A stretch of 18,757 bases of DNA, taken from NCBI GenBank assembly GCA_013362835.1, contig JABFVJ010000507.1, positions 1 to 18,757 on the forward strand, read 5' to 3'. Numbering within the stretch: the stretch's first letter is position 1; each line of letters opens with the position of its first letter. Positions 1-7,036 of this stretch are shown here, in pieces. The notes under the pieces were generated by a model. The model was not told the DNA's origin, did no database searches, and saw nothing but the letters and a program-made list of their open reading frames with translations. Source of the stretch: Nonomuraea sp. Lineage in GTDB: Bacteria > Actinomycetota > Actinomycetes > Streptosporangiales > Streptosporangiaceae. Position numbers and translations under genes: made by a program.

Positions 1-43
1 CCACATGGGTCTATCCGATCGCCCGGTCAGGGCGCAAACCCTT

Positions 44-904
44 TCATCCCGGGTACGTCTTCACCTTGTCCGCCGGCGGCGGCTGGATCGGGGGCACTCG
101 GCCCCAGTCGGAGAAGGCCAGCTCGGTGCGGGTGGTGTCGCCGGGCATGGCGAAGGTGTTGACGTACTTGACCGGCAGCCCCTGGCGGTCCACCCACAGG
201 TCCATCGTCACGGTCGACCGCTTCAGCAGGCGGCTCGTCTCCGGCTTGACGGTCAGGAGGTCCTTCGCCTCGGGCAGCGCCCTCCTGGACGTCGCGTCCT
301 TGAGCGCCGCCTGGGCGTAGACGGCGCGGAACACGCGGTCGTGGTCCAGGCGGGTCACCGGATCGGCCAGGTCGATCCGTACGGTGTAGTGCGTCCCGAG
401 AGGTTCCTCGGTCGTGGACGTGAGGCGGCCGGCGGCGGCCAGGGGGCCGAGCTGGGACAGTTCGACGTGGTTGAGGACGATTTCGAGCATGCGCACCCCC
501 AGCCCCCGGTCGAACATGGACGAGGGCCACTTCGTCCACGGTCTGGCCACCGGAGGCAGGTCGCCGCCGCCGGCCTGGGAGGTGTAGACGAACCCGTCCA
601 GGTCGATCAGGTGCCCTCCCGGGCCGCCGGGGGCGCTCGCGTCCTGCTCCTCGATGGCGAAGGGGGAGTCCGGCGTGGCCTGGTAGAGCGTGAAGCTCAT
701 CGTCGCGGGGGCGGGCATGACCCGGACGACCCGTACGCCCTTGTACGAGCGCAGCCGGTCGGCGATCAGCGCGCCCACGGCCCCGGCGCCCGTCAGCGGA
801 CGCGCCGCGCTCGCGGACGGCGCCGCGTGCGACCCGACCGGCGTCTCCGTGCCGCAGGCGGTGAGGAGGGCCGCGCAGAGCAGCATGGCGACGGAACGGC
901 GCAT
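44..904 (-). CDS. Secreted lipoprotein, LolA/LppX-LprAFG-like (286 aa)
   Basis: This gene encodes a membrane-anchored lipoprotein of unknown ligand. The chosen ATG at 904 opens MRRSVAMLLCAALLTACG, a short basic start, a hydrophobic stretch and an LTAC lipobox with Cys17 as the likely lipidated residue. A longer reading to 1057 has no signal-like start and was not used. A GGAG ribosome binding site lies about 9 bases upstream. The mature part has no membrane segment. Its C-terminal half reads TMDLWVDRQGLPVKY, then FSDWGRVPPIQPPPADKV, which resembles the beta-strand ending of LolA-superfold actinobacterial lipoproteins (LppX/LprAFG and DUF-type relatives). Members of that fold bind lipids or other hydrophobic molecules, but nothing here shows the ligand. 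It is transcribed away from the sugar island, shows none of the island's operator motifs, and is probably unrelated to it. The lipoprotein call is firm; the family call is moderate. Confidence 0.8.
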   Translation of the reverse strand: MRRSVAMLLCAALLTACGTETPVGSHAAPSASAARPLTGAGAVGALIADRLRSYKGVRVVRVMPAPATMSFTLYQATPDSPFAIEEQDASAPGGPGGHLIDLDGFVYTSQAGGGDLPPVARPWTKWPSSMFDRGLGVRMLEIVLNHVELSQLGPLAAAGRLTSTTEEPLGTHYTVRIDLADPVTRLDHDRVFRAVYAQAALKDATSRRALPEAKDLLTVKPETSRLLKRSTVTMDLWVDRQGLPVKYVNTFAMPGDTTRTELAFSDWGRVPPIQPPPADKVKTYPG

Positions 905-1066
905 GGGGGGCGACTCCAGGATCAAGGTGCCCATTCGGGCACGAGGCTGGACATATGTACCAGGAGTCCGCCTGTATCCGGAAATCAGCCCGCCGGCGTC
1001 AGCGCCTCCCGGACACCGGCGCCTGAGGTCCCAGAGGGGCGGCCGGAACGAGCACAACGCCCACTC

Positions 1067-1648
1067 TCACCTGCTCCATGCCTCGTGGACGGTGGTGACG
1101 GCCGAGGAGACGGGCCGGCCGCCCGGCCGGGTCACGGCGGGGACGCCCGGCACGGCCTCGCCGTCGACCACGATCGAGGCGTGCGCGCACGGGATGATCT
1201 GCATGGACAGCCCGTGGCTCACGCCCCGCAGGGGGAAGTCGGCCATCGCGAAGGGCCTGGCGTCGAGAGGGCCGGTGATGCTCACCTCCAGGCCGGGCGC
1301 GCTCGCGGACGCGCCCGTGGCGGGGTCGACGCACAGCCGCACGTCCGCCCGCTCCACCCGCGCGGCGGGCCACGACGGCAGCGCCGCGGCCTCGTCGAAG
1401 TGCCGCACGAAGTGCTCCTCGATCCAGGTCGCCAGCGGCGGGGAGTCGCCCACCACGCGCAGCCCGGCGGGCGTCCACACCACCAGCACCGCGCCTGTGC
1501 CGTGCGTGGACCAGTCGACCTGCCACAACGACGCGTAGCCGGTGGGCGTGGCGCCGTCGAACAGGGTGACGTACGGGTTGGCGCCGGCGAGCAGCGGCTC
1601 GCGGGTCACGTACGCGTCGGCGGCCGGCGCGGCCGCGCCGGTGGTCAC
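1067..1648 (-). CDS. Hypothetical protein, GTG start; 5' end possibly frameshifted (193 aa as read)
   Basis: I do not recognise this protein. It is soluble-looking, with no signal peptide or membrane segment, and has a balanced composition typical of a real gene, unlike the Arg/Gly-rich readings of the other frames. The only in-frame start is GTG at 1648, with a weak purine stretch (GGGCGAGG) before it. The same frame stays open upstream for about 20 more GC3-rich codons reading ADYCDHPTGRVTGEAVV, but with no start codon. A good ribosome binding site (AAGGA, 7 bases spacing) instead serves an ATG at 1698. That reading goes out of frame and ends after 17 codons at a TGA overlapping the GTG. 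Restoring one base after that ATG would give M-A-D-Y-C-D-H and a protein of about 210 aa. It may be a frameshifted gene, a sequencing error, or a leader peptide coupled to the GTG. The lipoprotein gene follows 162 bases downstream on the same strand. Confidence 0.6.
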   Translation of the reverse strand: MTTGAAAPAADAYVTREPLLAGANPYVTLFDGATPTGYASLWQVDWSTHGTGAVLVVWTPAGLRVVGDSPPLATWIEEHFVRHFDEAAALPSWPAARVERADVRLCVDPATGASASAPGLEVSITGPLDARPFAMADFPLRGVSHGLSMQIIPCAHASIVVDGEAVPGVPAVTRPGGRPVSSAVTTVHEAWSR

Positions 1649-1874
1649 GACGGCCTCGCCCGTAACGCGGCCCGTGGGGTGATCGCAGTAGTCGGCATGA
1701 GGTGATCCTTACGCGCTCCGGCCCCGCGGGCAACACCGGCTTGCGGGGTTGACCTCGGACGACGCGGTGAACGACCGTCCGCCGGCACGCGGACCGATCG
1801 AGGGGACGCCGAGTCTCACCGGGCCGGTCCAGGGGCTCACCGTCGCCGAACCTCCTACGCCGCACGACCGGCTG

Positions 1875-1892
1875 AGTGTTATCGGTATCACC
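1875..1892 (-). promoter_or_regulatory. LacI-type operator-like site (weak copy, regulon A)
   Basis: On the minus strand this reads GGTGATACCGATAACACT, matching GATGTTACCGATAACATC at 14 of 18 positions and including the core ACCGATAACA. It is itself an imperfect inverted repeat (GTGTTA/TATCAC around TCGG). It lies about 190 bases upstream of the main operator of the secreted glycosidase gene, a spacing at which LacI-family tetramers can loop DNA. It could instead act on the divergent hypothetical gene. Confidence 0.5.
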
Positions 1893-2034
1893 GGACCCGC
1901 GGGTGAATATTTCCGCGGACGGAAAGCCGTCCTTGCCGCCTGCGAGGGCTGAGGCAAGGTGGGTGACCAGCCGCTACGACGTCACGGCCGAGAACGCGGG
2001 CACCGCGACCCGGCCATGGCGCGGCGCCCGGGTA

Positions 2035-2061
2035 TTGACATGACGCAGGGGACGCTCTAAA
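2035..2061 (+). promoter_or_regulatory. Promoter of the module A secreted glycosidase
   Basis: A perfect -35 hexamer, TTGACA, lies at 2035-2040. The best -10 candidate is TCTAAA at 2056-2061 with a 15-base spacer; TAAACC at 2058-2063 gives 17. The operator begins about five bases further on, so the likely transcription start falls inside it. This arrangement fits repression by promoter blockage. The -35 is convincing; the -10 is not settled. Confidence 0.5.
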
Positions 2062-2065
2062 CCGT

Positions 2066-2083
2066 GATGTTACCGATAACATC
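2066..2083 (+). promoter_or_regulatory. LacI-family operator, best copy (regulon A)
   Basis: GATGTTACCGATAACATC: a perfect 7-base inverted repeat (GATGTTA/TAACATC) around CCGA, with the central CG step usual for LacI-family sites. It lies just downstream of the TTGACA promoter of the secreted glycosidase. Similar sites occur at 10157 and 10267 and weaker ones at 1875 and 7007, all around module A genes, so the cognate protein is most likely the LacI regulator encoded at 5972-7027. Confidence 0.75.
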
Positions 2084-2106
2084 TTCGCTCGGTGCAGCAG
2101 ACCCCC

Positions 2107-2128
2107 CGATGACGCGGCCGCGTCATCG
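2107..2128. promoter_or_regulatory. Perfect 22-base palindrome in the leader of the secreted glycosidase
   Basis: The left arm CGATGACGCGG is followed directly by its exact reverse complement CCGCGTCATCG. It ends five bases before the GGAGGAG ribosome binding site (2134-2140). It could be bound by a dimeric regulator or fold, with its centre opened, into a stable leader hairpin. Its sequence does not match the LacI-type sites nearby. Confidence 0.6.
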
Positions 2129-2147
2129 CTCCTGGAGGAGCAGAGCC

Positions 2148-3842
2148 ATGCACTCACCCCCACGGCCGTCCCCCCGCACGAGACGGCGCCCGCCCGCCGT
2201 CGCCGCCGCGTGCGCGCTGGCCGCGATCGTCACCGCCCTGTCCTGGATCGTGGCGACGCCCGCCTCGGCGGCCCCCGCGCCGCTGGTCAGCACCTCCTCG
2301 CAGCGGTGCCTCGACGTGGAGGGCAACGTCGACACGCTCGGCACGCCGCTCGACATCTGGTCCTGCAACGGGCAGGCGAACCAGGGATTCGAGTTCACCT
2401 CGGCCGGCGAGCTGCGCACCATGAACGGCACGCGCTGCGTCGACGCCGACAGGAGCGGGACCACCCCGGGCACCGTCGTGCTCATCTGGTCCTGCAACGG
2501 ACAGGCGAACCAGAAGTGGCGCAAGAACGCCGACACTTCCATCACCGGCGTCCAGTCGGGCCTCTGCCTGGACATCAACGGCGGGGGCACCGCCAACGGC
2601 ACCGCGGTCATCCTGTGGACCTGCAACGGGCAGAGCAACCAGAAGTGGGGCGGCGCGGCCGGCGGCAGCACGCTCGTGGTGGACGCGGCCACCGTCGTAC
2701 GCCCGGTCACCCGGGTCGGCTCGGGCACCCTGTACGGGCTGGCCGACGCGAACACCCCGCCCGTGTCGATCATGCAGCCGCTGAAGCTGCACCAGCTCAG
2801 GCAGCCGCCCCCGCTGCACGAGCACCGGCCCAACGGCTCCCCGGTGCCGATCGGCGACACGCTGGACATCGCCGCCAACGCCAAGGCGATCGGCGCGAAG
2901 ATCACCGTCGACATGGCCGACAGCTTCGACGGCTTCCCCTACAACTGGACGAACTGGAACGACTGGTACAGCCGGATCGACAAGATGATCGCCGCGGCCA
3001 AGAACGCGGGCATCACGAACATCGACGCCTGGGAGCCGTGGAACGAACCTGACTGGACCTGGCCGTCCTCGGCGGGCGGCTTCAACGACGGATGGGTCCG
3101 CACCTACCGGCGCATCCGGCAGAGCGAGCCGGCCACCGCCATCATGGGCCCGAGCGAATCCCACTGGGACGTCAACCGCATGCGGTCCTTCCTGACCAAC
3201 GCCAAGGCGACCGACACGCTGCCGCAGATCGTCTCGTGGCACGAGCTGAGCGGATGGCAGCAGGTCACGGCCAACGTCCGGGCCTACCGGGCGCTGGAGC
3301 GCGAGCTCGGCATCTCCGCCCGGCCGATCTCCATCAACGAGTACGCGACCCCGGACGAGATCGACGTGCCGAGCAGCGTCAACCACTACGTCGCCCAGTT
3401 CGAGCGCGAGGGCGTGCGCGACGCCGAGCGGGCGTTCTGGTTCGAGGCGGGCACGCTCAACGGCCTGCTGCACAACGGCCGGCCGACCGCGTCGTACTGG
3501 ATGTACAAGTGGTACGCCGACCAGGGCGGCAACGTCGTCAAGGTCACCCCGACCGCCTACAACGACGGCGTGGCCGCCTACGACGCCGGGGCGCGCTCCT
3601 TCAGCCTCGTCTTCGGCGGCCAGGCCGGGAACAACACGATCAGGGTGGACGGCATCGGCGGCCTCGGCTCCTCGGTCACCGCGACCCTGGAGTACGTGGC
3701 CGGCACGGGCCGCACGACGGACGTCTCCGCCGCCACCCGGCTCTGGTCGACGGCCTACACCGTCTCCGGCGGCAGCGTCACCATCCCGGTCAACGGCGAG
3801 GACCCGTACGGCGCGTACCGGCTCACGCTGGCACCCCGCTGA
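2148..3842 (+). CDS. Secreted clan GH-A glycosidase (GH39-like) with N-terminal ricin-type lectin domain (564 aa)
   Basis: This is a secreted enzyme predicted to cut a plant-type glycan. The ATG at 2148 is chosen because GGAGGAG lies 7 bases upstream and a signal peptide follows (RTRRR, a hydrophobic stretch, ATPASA before about residue 41). Residues 46-168 form a ricin-B/CBM13 lectin of three repeats, each with a CNGQ(A/S)NQ motif; repeats two and three have QKW, while the first has QGF. Residues about 175-460 are a TIM-barrel-like domain with DAWEPWNEPDWTW, where Glu300 is the likely acid/base, and ISINEYAT, where Glu398 is the likely nucleophile. The roughly 98-residue spacing suits clan GH-A. 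A beta-sandwich (about 465-564) ends the protein. The core is clearly paralogous to the enzyme at 16743-18446. GH39 is my best family guess, not a proven one. The promoter and operator link it to the convergent transporter operon. Confidence 0.88.
   Translation: MHSPPRPSPRTRRRPPAVAAACALAAIVTALSWIVATPASAAPAPLVSTSSQRCLDVEGNVDTLGTPLDIWSCNGQANQGFEFTSAGELRTMNGTRCVDADRSGTTPGTVVLIWSCNGQANQKWRKNADTSITGVQSGLCLDINGGGTANGTAVILWTCNGQSNQKWGGAAGGSTLVVDAATVVRPVTRVGSGTLYGLADANTPPVSIMQPLKLHQLRQPPPLHEHRPNGSPVPIGDTLDIAANAKAIGAKITVDMADSFDGFPYNWTNWNDWYSRIDKMIAAAKNAGITNIDAWEPWNEPDWTWPSSAGGFNDGWVRTYRRIRQSEPATAIMGPSESHWDVNRMRSFLTNAKATDTLPQIVSWHELSGWQQVTANVRAYRALERELGISARPISINEYATPDEIDVPSSVNHYVAQFEREGVRDAERAFWFEAGTLNGLLHNGRPTASYWMYKWYADQGGNVVKVTPTAYNDGVAAYDAGARSFSLVFGGQAGNNTIRVDGIGGLGSSVTATLEYVAGTGRTTDVSAATRLWSTAYTVSGGSVTIPVNGEDPYGAYRLTLAPR
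2355..2513 (+). repeat. Near-identical 30-base direct repeats inside the lectin domain
   Basis: Positions 2355-2384 and 2484-2513 match at 29 of 30 bases and encode IWSCNGQANQ twice, 129 bases apart. A third, more diverged copy follows near 2610-2643. They reflect the internal triplication of the ricin-type fold, with the first two copies unusually well conserved at DNA level, suggesting recent duplication or gene conversion. Confidence 0.8.
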
Positions 3843-3848
3843 ACGCGG

Positions 3849-3880
3849 CGGGTGAGGCCGTCTCCCGGCGGCCTCACCCG
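3849..3880. terminator. Bidirectional terminator hairpin between convergent genes
   Basis: A perfect 12-bp stem, CGGGTGAGGCCG / CGGCCTCACCCG, encloses an 8-base loop (3861-3868). It lies in the 31-base gap between the convergent secreted glycosidase and alpha-galactosidase genes and contains the stop codon of the latter (3874-3876). There is no T tract, as is common in GC-rich actinobacteria. Confidence 0.75.
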
Positions 3881-5955
3881 TCCTCGCGGATCAGGTGGAC
3901 CAGGGCGCTGGCGTAGTCGCCGGGGGCCAGGTCGGCGAACAGGCCGTGGGTGAGCAGGACCGCGCCGTGGTGGATCAGGCCGGTGTCCCGGTCGCGGTAG
4001 CGGGCACCCGGATCGAGGCCGCGCAGCGGGACGCCGGGGGCGGCCTGGCCGAAGCGGCGGGCACGGCGGAAGAGGAGGACCGCGAGCTGCCCGCCGTCGG
4101 GGGCGAGGTACTGCACGGCCGACAGCTCGCCGTCCGGCGGCAGCAGGCGGTACTGCCGGCCGTGCTGGACGAGCGGGCGGATCCGCTTGTAGGCCGCGAC
4201 CAGCTCGGCGGAGCGTTCCAGGTCGGCCGGGCTCCACTCGGTCAGGGCGCCGCCGATGGCGAGCACGCCCGCCATGGCCGCGTGGAAGCGGAAGCCGAGC
4301 GGGACCTCGCGCCCGGTGTAGGGGTTGGGGCTGTCGGTGACCCAGGCGCCCATCACCCGGGCCGGGTAGAGCTGGGAGAAGCCGTGCTGGATGTCCAGCC
4401 GGTCGAGGGCGTCGGTGTTGTCGGAGGTCCACACCTGGTCGGCGCGTCGCAGGATGCCGAGGTCGACGCGGCCGCCGCCGCTGCTGCACGACTCGATCCG
4501 CACGTGCGGGTGGGCGGCGCGCAGCCGGTCGAGCACGTCGTACAGGGCGTGGACGTGGCCGAGCCACAGCCGGTCGCCGGGGCCCGCCTCGGTGAAGGGG
4601 CGGTTCATGTCCCACTTCAGGAAGTCGACGGCGTTCTTGGCGAGCAGCTCGTCGAGGGTGCGGTGGAGCCAGCCGGCGACCTCGGGCCTGCTCAGGTCGA
4701 GCACGAGCTGGTTGCGGTGCTCGGTACGCGTCCTGCTGGGCCGGTGGATCACCCAGTCGGGATGGGCGCGGTACAGGTCGCTGTCGGGGTTGACCATCTC
4801 CGGCTCCACCCACAGGCCGAACCGCATGCCCAGCTCGTGTACCCGGTCGATCAGCGGCCCGAGCCCCTGCGGGAACCGCTCGGGGTTCGCGTGCCAGTCG
4901 CCGAGCCCGGCCGCGTCGTGCGTACGCCCGCCGAACCAGCCGTCGTCGACCACGAACAGCTCGACGCCCAGCAGGGCCGCCTTCTCGGCGAGCCGGATCT
5001 GACCCTCCAGCGAGACGTCGAAACCGGTGGCCTCCCACGAGTTGTAGAGCACGGGCCGGGTCTCGCCGGCGTACGGCAGGACGTGCCGCAGCTGGTGGTC
5101 GTGCCAGGCGCGGCTGGCGGCGCCGAAGCCGCCCTCGCTGTACAGGCCGGAGCACACCGGGGTGACCAGGTCCTCGCCGCCGCCCAGCTCGTACGTCACC
5201 GGGTCGTGCCCGAATCCCGCCGACAGCGTCACCCGCTCGCCGGGCAGCCGCTGCGCGGTGAGCCGCCAGGTGCCGCTCCAGGCCAGCGCGCAGGACCAGA
5301 CCGCGCCGTGCTCCTCGCCCGCCGTGCCGTCGTCGATCATCGCCCACGGGTTGGCCTGGTGGCTGGTCACGCCCCTGCGGCTGGTCAGCGTGGTCTCGCC
5401 GTAGGCGAGCTCGGCGCGGTGCAGGCGGGTCTCGGCCGACCACTGGCCGCGTACGGAGCTCAGCCGGTAGCCGGCCAGCCGGGGCAGCACCCAGGTGGCG
5501 GAGTCGGCGCGGGCCACCGTGACCGGCTCGCCCGCGTTGCGCAGGACCAGGTGACGGTCGATCACGTCGCTGTCGCCGTACGTCCGGTAATGGCACTCGA
5601 CGGTCAGCGGGTAGTGGCGGTCGGCGAACTCCAGCACCAGCTCCCGATCGGTACGGCGTTCGCCGGCGAAGCACAGGTCCAGGTCGCGCGTGCCGTCGGC
5701 GAAGCGCACCTGCAGCCCCGCCTGCCCGTACCGCAGCCCGCCGGCCGCGGCCAGGTCCAGCACGCCGTCGGCCGGGTCCTCCATCGAACGGCGCTCCGGC
5801 GGCGGCAGCCGGAGCAGGGACACGGCCTGCTCGTGGGTGAGCGGCGGCCCCCAGTGCAGGGTCCTGAGCAGGCCGGCCTCGTCCAGATGCAGGACGTAAC
5901 AGGAGGACGGCCCTGACAGGATCCACAGACGGTGGCCGGGGTCGTGAACGATCAT
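3874..5955 (-). CDS. Alpha-galactosidase, glycoside hydrolase family 36 (693 aa)
   Basis: This enzyme removes terminal alpha-galactose from oligosaccharides. It has no signal peptide, so it should act in the cytosol on imported sugars. The ATG at 5955 is preceded by AAGGA and starts MIVHDPGHRLW; the reading upstream to 6084 overlaps the regulator gene and looks non-coding. The N-terminal beta-sandwich spans about residues 1-290, the TIM barrel about 300-600, and a small beta domain ends the protein. Family motifs are clear: YNSWEATGF, VVDDGWFGGR, FLKWDMNRPF with Asp449 as nucleophile, CSSGGGRVDLG, and TSDNTDALDR with Asp512 as acid/base. The length is normal for bacterial GH36. It is the last gene of the minus-strand operon, 16 bases after the LacI gene. 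Exact substrate unknown; an alpha-galactosyl-arabinose disaccharide or a raffinose-type sugar are both possible. Confidence 0.95.
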   Translation of the reverse strand: MIVHDPGHRLWILSGPSSCYVLHLDEAGLLRTLHWGPPLTHEQAVSLLRLPPPERRSMEDPADGVLDLAAAGGLRYGQAGLQVRFADGTRDLDLCFAGERRTDRELVLEFADRHYPLTVECHYRTYGDSDVIDRHLVLRNAGEPVTVARADSATWVLPRLAGYRLSSVRGQWSAETRLHRAELAYGETTLTSRRGVTSHQANPWAMIDDGTAGEEHGAVWSCALAWSGTWRLTAQRLPGERVTLSAGFGHDPVTYELGGGEDLVTPVCSGLYSEGGFGAASRAWHDHQLRHVLPYAGETRPVLYNSWEATGFDVSLEGQIRLAEKAALLGVELFVVDDGWFGGRTHDAAGLGDWHANPERFPQGLGPLIDRVHELGMRFGLWVEPEMVNPDSDLYRAHPDWVIHRPSRTRTEHRNQLVLDLSRPEVAGWLHRTLDELLAKNAVDFLKWDMNRPFTEAGPGDRLWLGHVHALYDVLDRLRAAHPHVRIESCSSGGGRVDLGILRRADQVWTSDNTDALDRLDIQHGFSQLYPARVMGAWVTDSPNPYTGREVPLGFRFHAAMAGVLAIGGALTEWSPADLERSAELVAAYKRIRPLVQHGRQYRLLPPDGELSAVQYLAPDGGQLAVLLFRRARRFGQAAPGVPLRGLDPGARYRDRDTGLIHHGAVLLTHGLFADLAPGDYASALVHLIREDG

Positions 5956-5971
5956 GGTTTCCTTCGGTCGG

Positions 5972-7027
5972 TCACGCGGGGGAGCGCGGCGCGGGGCCGC
6001 TGCTCTCCCTGACGATGAGTTCGGGCTCGCTCCAGGCGGGGACGGCCGGGGCCGCCTCCGGGTCGAGCCTGCGGTGCAGCACACCGAAGCAGGCCCGGCC
6101 GAGACCTTCGAAGTCCAGCCGGACCGTGGTGAGCGCGGGGTTGAGGAAGGCGGCGGGCGGCGAGTCGTCGAAGCCGACCACGCTGAGGTCGCCGGGGATG
6201 GTCCGGCCGGCCTCGCGGGCGGCCCGCATCACGCCCAGCGCCAGGTCGTCGTTGCCGCACAGGATGGCGGTGACCGAGGGGTCGGCCACCAGGTCGCGGA
6301 CGGCCAGGTAGCCCGAGCGCGGGCTCCACCCGCCCCGCACCGGCTCGGGCACCGGCCCTCCCACGGCGCGCAGGGCGTCCATCCAGCCTTGGGTGCGCTG
6401 CGGCAGGTCGGTGGTGGAGGAGGGGATGGCCAGGTAGTGCACGGTGCGGTGGCCGAGGCCCAGCAGGTAGCGGGTGGCGTGCGCGGCGGCGGCCCGGTCG
6501 TCCAGCCAGACCTGCCAGGAGTCGTGGGCCTCGGCGTCGGGACGGCGTTCCACGGCCGCCGCCACCGGGACGTCCGGCGGCAGCGCCCGCAGCGCCCGCA
6601 CCCCGGCGTCGTCGAAGGCGATCACCATGACCGCCTCGCCCGGCCGGTTGAGCCGTTCGGCCACGTCCCCTTGGGCGGAGCCGGGTTCGAGCACGCTGAT
6701 CCCGACCGAGAAGCCGGCCGTCCTGGCCGCCTCCTCCATGCCGCGCAGCGTGGCGGCCGCGCCGTACAGGGCGGTGTCGGAGGTGAGCACGGTGACCGAG
6801 CGCACCGGCCCTCCGGCCAGCACGCGGGCCAGCTTGTTGGGCCGGTAGCCCATCTCCTCGATGACCTGGAGCACCTTGGCCCGGGTCTCCTCGCTGACCC
6901 GGGCCTTCCCGTTGATCACGCGCGAGACGGTCTGCTGGGAGACACCGGCCACCCGGGCGACGTCCCAGATGCTCGCGGACCGGGTACGGGGTGTGTCCTG
7001 GCCGGGCGTGTGACCGGTAACTTCCAT
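5972..7027 (-). CDS. LacI-family transcriptional regulator, module A (351 aa)
   Basis: This is a sugar-responsive DNA-binding repressor. The N-terminal helix-turn-helix reads SIWDVARVAGVSQQTVSRVI (about residues 19-38), followed by a hinge helix, YRPNKLARVLAGG. The rest is a periplasmic-binding-protein-like effector domain (about 75-340) ending in typical LacI text such as VVGFDDSPPAAFLNPALTTV. The ATG at 7027 begins 9 bases after the stop of the binding-protein gene, and the alpha-galactosidase follows 16 bases downstream. The gene is therefore the fourth of a five-gene operon. A weak copy of the regulon A operator (7007-7024) overlaps its first codons, so autoregulation is likely. The operator sites at 2066, 10157 and 10267 are its expected targets. 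The family call is secure; the effector sugar is unknown. Confidence 0.93.
   Translation of the reverse strand: MEVTGHTPGQDTPRTRSASIWDVARVAGVSQQTVSRVINGKARVSEETRAKVLQVIEEMGYRPNKLARVLAGGPVRSVTVLTSDTALYGAAATLRGMEEAARTAGFSVGISVLEPGSAQGDVAERLNRPGEAVMVIAFDDAGVRALRALPPDVPVAAAVERRPDAEAHDSWQVWLDDRAAAAHATRYLLGLGHRTVHYLAIPSSTTDLPQRTQGWMDALRAVGGPVPEPVRGGWSPRSGYLAVRDLVADPSVTAILCGNDDLALGVMRAAREAGRTIPGDLSVVGFDDSPPAAFLNPALTTVRLDFEGLGRACFGVLHRRLDPEAAPAVPAWSEPELIVRESSGPAPRSPA
7007..7024 (-). promoter_or_regulatory. Weak LacI-type operator over the first codons of the module A regulator
   Basis: The minus strand reads GAAGTTACCGGTCACACG, matching GATGTTACCGATAACATC at 13 of 18 positions with the GTTACCG core intact. 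It covers codons 2-7 of the LacI gene, so it could act as an internal operator or roadblock for autoregulation. The degeneracy makes chance possible. Confidence 0.4.
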
Positions 7028-7036
7028 GGGCGGACC

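Larger units (their letters stand above)
1649..2147. other. Divergent intergenic region, module A enzyme promoter
   Basis: This is about 500 bases between the divergently read hypothetical gene and the secreted glycosidase. It contains an operator-like site at 1875-1892, a promoter with TTGACA at 2035, a strong operator at 2066-2083, a perfect palindrome at 2107-2128 and the ribosome binding site of the glycosidase at 2134-2140. A TTG-started 67-codon reading (about 1749-1952) exists but has no ribosome binding site or recognisable product, so I left it out. I see no RNA gene. Confidence 0.6.

Noticed and set aside
951..958. The palindrome ACATATGT upstream of the lipoprotein gene.
   Set aside because: Only eight bases, no second copy and no clear promoter around it; a similar ACATATG at 8374 lies at a start codon and looks unrelated.
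5..1705. A 566-codon plus-strand reading across the first two minus-strand genes.
   Set aside because: Arg/Gly/His-rich with no signal or domains; the minus-strand lipoprotein has a clean signal peptide and lipobox.
1749..1952. A 67-codon TTG-started reading in the intergenic region (plus).
   Set aside because: No ribosome binding site, rare start codon, no recognisable product, and an operator-like site lies within it.
3895..5916. A 673-codon plus-strand reading opposite the alpha-galactosidase gene.
   Set aside because: Low-complexity composition and no family features; the GH36 motifs on the other strand are decisive.
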